64,000 bases of DNA from Streptacidiphilus sp041262525 (GTDB taxonomy: Bacteria > Actinomycetota > Actinomycetes > Streptomycetales > Streptomycetaceae), in assembly GCF_041262525.1 (NCBI RefSeq), contig NZ_JBGCCK010000015.1, forward strand, positions 117,965-181,964, written 5' to 3'. The notes beneath the pieces were generated by a model. That model was not told where the DNA came from and made no database searches. It was given only the letters and a program-made list of their open reading frames with translations. Position 1 is the first letter of the stretch. The number at the start of each line of letters is the position of its first letter. Positions 61,048-64,000 of this stretch are shown here, one piece after another. Both the position numbers and the translations under genes were made by a program.

Positions 61048-61907
61048 ACCGGCTCGGCCTGTCCACCCTCGGCCTCCCCGGCGCAAGCCTGGACCAGGCG
61101 CTTCGCCTCGCGGCCGAGGCGGGATTCGAGGGCCTGGAACTGCGCTGCGCCCAGGACCAGCCCGTCTGGACCGACCTGGACGAACTCGACCGCCTGGGCA
61201 TCTCCCGCGCTTTCCGCGGCGCCGGCCTCAAGCCGATCGCCCTTGCCGGATACCTTCACATCGCCGCACCCGGGCCCGACGGGCCAGTCCTGGCCGCCCT
61301 GCGCCGCCACATCTGGCTCGCCGCCGACATCGGCGCGCCCTTCCTGCGGGTCTTCCCCGGCGGCAGCAACCAAGTCCGCCGTGAGGCCGACGCCGCCGCG
61401 GCACGCCGCCTGCAAGCGGTTGCCGGGCTCACGCGCGCCTGCGGCGTCCGGATTCTGGTCGAAACGCACGACTCGCACCGTGCCGCCGCCGACACGGCCC
61501 GCCTGTTGCGCGGCGTCGGCGACACCGCGACCGGCGCGATCTGGGACGTCCTGCACACCCACCTCGCCGGTGACCAGCCCAGCGACGCTTACGACCAACT
61601 CGCCTACCGCCTCGGCTACATCCAGGTCAAAGGCGCCACCGCGCCGCATCGCGACGCGACACCGGTGCAGCTCGGAACCGGCGCGCTGCACCCCGAGGCG
61701 GCCATTCACACCGCCCTCGACGCCGGCTACGCCGGTTGGTTCGTCTGGGAGTACGAAGCCCCTTGGCACCCCGAGGCCGCGCCCCTCCCACCGCTCCTCG
61801 CTCCAGGCCGCACCTGGCTCACCCGCCAGCTCCGACGGCACCGCGACCAGACCACGCCACGGGCGGAAGCCCCGCTTCCTGAGGAAACCGGACGCATATG
61901 CTCCTGA
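61044..61907 (+). CDS. Sugar phosphate isomerase/epimerase-type TIM barrel
   Basis: A 287-residue AP-endonuclease-2-like TIM barrel. It has LGLSTLGLPGASLDQALRLA, AEAGFEGLELRC, the metal-site Glu in ILVETHDSHRAAADTARLLR near 140, then IWDVLHTHLAGDQ near 170, GYIQVKGATAPHRD near 195 and WFVWEYEAPWHPEA near 235. These fit a divalent-metal isomerase or epimerase acting on sugars. The GTG start overlaps the LacI stop by 4 bp. It is the last gene of the importer operon, so it should act on the imported sugar or its acid. Confidence 0.87.
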   Translation: MNRLGLSTLGLPGASLDQALRLAAEAGFEGLELRCAQDQPVWTDLDELDRLGISRAFRGAGLKPIALAGYLHIAAPGPDGPVLAALRRHIWLAADIGAPFLRVFPGGSNQVRREADAAAARRLQAVAGLTRACGVRILVETHDSHRAAADTARLLRGVGDTATGAIWDVLHTHLAGDQPSDAYDQLAYRLGYIQVKGATAPHRDATPVQLGTGALHPEAAIHTALDAGYAGWFVWEYEAPWHPEAAPLPPLLAPGRTWLTRQLRRHRDQTTPRAEAPLPEETGRICS

Positions 61908-62103
61908 GGATCACCGACGAGGACCGGTGCCGGTAGATGGTTCCAGCTTGACTCTGTGCGTGGCTGGTCAGTGGCGTCGCGGTGGCCGGCGGCGGAGCCG
62001 GGACGCGCTCGCGGCCACGAGGAGCAAGCCGCCGGTGAGGCGTCGGCTGCTCGCCCAGGCCGACACCGTGCTGCGCTCGCCGGGCCGGACCCGCGCCCTC
62101 GGG

Positions 62104-63204
62104 TCAGCTCTTCGCTGCCGACGTTCCGTGACCGGGAGCCGACTGGCGCACCACCAGCTCGGTGGGCAGGATGAGCTGACGTCTTGGCCGTTTGGGCTCG
62201 GCGACCTGGTCCAGCAGGAGCCGGGCGATGGCGCGGCCTATCTCCTCAACCGGCTGTCGGACACTGGTGAGGGCGGGGGTGGTGTGGCGCGCGATGATGG
62301 AGTCGTCGAAGCCGACCAGGGCCACGTCCTCTGGCACACGCCGCTCGGCCGACCGCAGCGCCTGGAGTGCGCCGGCGGCCATGACGTCGGAGGCGCAGAA
62401 AACTGCGTCAACGTCCGGAGAGCGCTGCAACAGGGCGTGCATAGCCGTTCGACCGCCCTCCTCGGTGAAGTCCGACACCTGAACCAGATCGTCGGTCGGA
62501 GCCTGTCCGGCCCGCACGAGAGCATCGCGGTAGCCCGCCAGGCGGGTCCGTGCCACCTCCATGTCGAGTGGTCCGGCGATGGTCGCGATGCGTGTGCGTC
62601 CTGCGCCAATCAAGTGCTGCACGGCCGTTCGCGCGCCGCCGTGGTTGTCCCCGGCCACGTAACTCAGGGACTCGTTCTCACCCCGGCGTCCGGCCAGCAC
62701 GGTGGGGATCCCGAGTTCCTCGAGCAGCGTTGGCAGCGGGTCGTCGCGGTGCACGGACACGAGGATCACCCCGTCCACGCGGTGCGAGCGAAGATAGGCC
62801 GTCAGGCGCCTGCGTTCGCCTTCGTTGCGTACCAGGATCAGCAGCAGTTGCATGTCGGCGGCTGCGACCTCCATGGAGACCCCGCTGATGACGTCCGAGA
62901 AGTACGGTTCGGAGAACAACCGGGTTTCGGTCTCCGGGACGATGAGCGCGATGGCGTCCGTACGGGACGTGACCAGGGCACGCGCGGCGTGGTTGGGCAC
63001 GTAGCCGAGCTCGGCGACAGCCCGCTGGACCGCGGCCCGGGCCTTCTCGCTGACCTCGTGCGAACCGTTGATCGCTCGGGAGGCCGTGCTACGGGCCACT
63101 CCGGCTAGGGCCGCCACGTCGTCGAGTGTCGCCCCACCGGGGTGGGGTGCCGCGGGGGGACTGGCCGACGGGCCGGGCCCGTCGTCGGTGGTCCCTCGTT
63201 TCAC
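62104..63204 (-). CDS. LacI-family transcriptional regulator
   Basis: A 366-residue LacI/GalR regulator. The helix-turn-helix is LDDVAALAGVARSTASRAIN (near residues 27-46) and the hinge is LGYVPNHAARALVTSRTDAI. The sugar domain has YVAGDNHGGARTAVQHLIGA near 185 and DVALVGFDDSIIARHTTPAL near 300. The GTG at 63204 has GCGAGG 5 nt upstream; an ATG at 63234 gives 10 more residues but lacks a ribosome site. It is divergent from the second binding-protein gene, with two GAAGCGCTTCC-type palindromes between them. Confidence 0.88.
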   Translation of the reverse strand: MKRGTTDDGPGPSASPPAAPHPGGATLDDVAALAGVARSTASRAINGSHEVSEKARAAVQRAVAELGYVPNHAARALVTSRTDAIALIVPETETRLFSEPYFSDVISGVSMEVAAADMQLLLILVRNEGERRRLTAYLRSHRVDGVILVSVHRDDPLPTLLEELGIPTVLAGRRGENESLSYVAGDNHGGARTAVQHLIGAGRTRIATIAGPLDMEVARTRLAGYRDALVRAGQAPTDDLVQVSDFTEEGGRTAMHALLQRSPDVDAVFCASDVMAAGALQALRSAERRVPEDVALVGFDDSIIARHTTPALTSVRQPVEEIGRAIARLLLDQVAEPKRPRRQLILPTELVVRQSAPGHGTSAAKS

Positions 63205-63348
63205 GTGCACCTCGCTCGTTCTTCCATCCGTCATCCGGAGTGACCGCCCGAAGCGTAGACCCTCCTCGGCGGTTGGACACACTCCGGCAACTTGGTCGAC
63301 CCCCCCTTGACACGTAGCCGGGGAGGAAGCAGTCTTCACGCCAGGTTA

Positions 63349-63364
63349 CTGGAAGCGCTTCCAG
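63349..63364. promoter_or_regulatory. LacI-family operator O1
   Basis: CTGGAAGCGCTTCCAG is a perfect 16-bp palindrome with the central CG of LacI/GalR operators. Confidence 0.85.
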
Positions 63365-63424
63365 CTGTGGCCTCAGGGTATCCAATCAGCCTGCTGTTAT
63401 ATGCCTGAGAGTCAGAGAAATCTA

Positions 63425-63438
63425 TGGGAGCGCTTCCA
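63425..63438. promoter_or_regulatory. LacI-family operator O2
   Basis: TGGGAGCGCTTCCA repeats O1 with one mismatch. The centres are 75 bp apart, about seven helical turns, which permits looping by a tetramer or joint repression of both promoters. Confidence 0.8.
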
Positions 63439-63530
63439 GAACCAGCCCCGGCCACAGGCCGGTTCCCACCCACCGTGTCCTGTCGGCACAGCCACGTCGC
63501 TCAGCCGCACCGTCCGATCAAGGAGTTCCC

Positions 63531-64000
63531 ATGCGTACGTCCCCTGCTGTCCGCGTCGCCCGGTCTCGTAGGAGAGCTGTGTTCACGGCGCTGGTGTTGT
63601 CCGCATCTGTCGGGCTGCTCGCCTCGGGTTGCTCGTCGAGCGCCGGAGGGTCCCAGGGCGCGGCCGACCCGAACGCCAAGATCACGTTGACGGTCGGCGA
63701 CTTCGGCACGTTCGGATACAAGGAGGCGGGTCTGTTCGACGCCTACATGGCCGCGCACCCGAACATCACGATCAAGGAGGACACCACCACCCTGGAGACG
63801 GACTACTGGACCGCCCTGCAGACCCACCTCGCCGGCGGGAGTGGGCTGGACGACATCCAGGCGCTGGAGGTCGGCCGCATCTCGCTGGCCACCTCCGATG
63901 CGCTCAGCAGCGCTTTCGAGGACCTGAGCAAGGCGCCCGGTGTCAACAGGAGCGACTACCTGCCCTGGAAGTGGGCCCAGGCCACCACCGCCTCGGGCAA
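63531..64000 (+). CDS. ABC transporter substrate-binding lipoprotein (partial, C-terminus off window)
   Basis: The first 156 residues of a family-1 solute-binding protein. A basic N-terminus and hydrophobic stretch lead to the lipobox LLASGC (Cys 34), a Ser/Gly linker, then ITLTVGDFGTFGYKEAGLFD and LETDYWTALQTHLAGGSGLD with DIQALEVGRI. The ATG at 63531 has AAGGAG 6-10 nt upstream. It begins a second sugar-importer operon controlled by the divergent LacI regulator. The rest lies beyond the right edge. Confidence 0.9.
   Translation, partial: MRTSPAVRVARSRRRAVFTALVLSASVGLLASGCSSSAGGSQGAADPNAKITLTVGDFGTFGYKEAGLFDAYMAAHPNITIKEDTTTLETDYWTALQTHLAGGSGLDDIQALEVGRISLATSDALSSAFEDLSKAPGVNRSDYLPWKWAQATTASG

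Larger units (their letters stand above)
63205..63530. other. Divergent regulatory region
   Basis: The 326 bases between the LacI gene and the lipoprotein gene hold two operators and otherwise no supported gene. Confidence 0.6.

Overview
This is a very GC-rich, GTG/TTG-start-rich chromosome segment from a streptomycete-type actinobacterium (Streptomyces, Kitasatospora or Streptacidiphilus are the natural candidates). The pointers are an SCO2322-family protein, an SCO6745-family protein, a SARP regulator, mycothiol- and F420-linked enzymes, a Streptomyces-type secreted cholesterol oxidase, the RNase H/acid phosphatase fusion, DasR operators before a chitobiase-type gene, and a family of intergenic hairpin repeats built on GGGGCGCGGGGAACTGCGCG. 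No tRNA, rRNA, CRISPR array or intact insertion sequence was seen.

Left part (1-40.6 kb) looks like core chromosome. At 1-4402 (minus) a cobalamin riboswitch leads a four-gene operon: a secreted, membrane-anchored alpha/alpha-toroid protein, an SCO2322-family secreted protein, an EcfT permease and a double-headed EcfA ATPase that runs off the left edge. This reads as an ECF vitamin B12/cobalt importer with a surface capture module. At 4.6-11.7 kb lie an MBL hydrolase, an aldehyde dehydrogenase with its ferredoxin, a KstR-like TetR repressor and a GT4 glycosyltransferase / methyltransferase / toroid operon. At 22.6-29.2 kb lies a run of beta-oxidation-like genes (fused acyl-CoA dehydrogenase, SCP2/Ltp-type thiolase, MaoC hydratase, Zn alcohol dehydrogenase, SDR). 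KstR-type palindromes (TNNAACNNGTTNNA) stand before four of these transcription units, which suggests one lipid/sterol-type regulon. A cholesterol oxidase sits further right at 37.9-39.6 kb. Between them are a SARP-AAA regulator, an SRPBCC protein, an LLM oxidoreductase and a cell-wall amidase group, followed by housekeeping genes (S9 peptidase, Nif3, zinc-ribbon protein, RNase H-phosphatase, YaaA, SerB).

From about 40.6 kb to 49.4 kb the sequence becomes accessory: an ArsR-MFS pair, a dienelactone-hydrolase-like gene, a VapBC toxin-antitoxin pair and several decayed gene fragments (an unknown protein, a LysR effector domain, a penicillin-binding protein tail). A secreted GH20 beta-N-acetylhexosaminidase with two tandem DasR operators lies within this part.

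From 49.4 kb to the right edge is a glycan-utilisation region: a DUF2264 protein, a secreted multidomain carbohydrate-binding protein, three LacI regulators, a complete binding-protein-dependent sugar ABC importer, a 2-hydroxyacid dehydrogenase, a TIM-barrel isomerase, and the start of a second importer. LacI-type palindromes lie in its promoter regions.

A recurring feature is the ~130-bp intergenic repeat, present six times, usually where a gene ends; three times its terminus supplies the TAG stop codon of the neighbouring gene.
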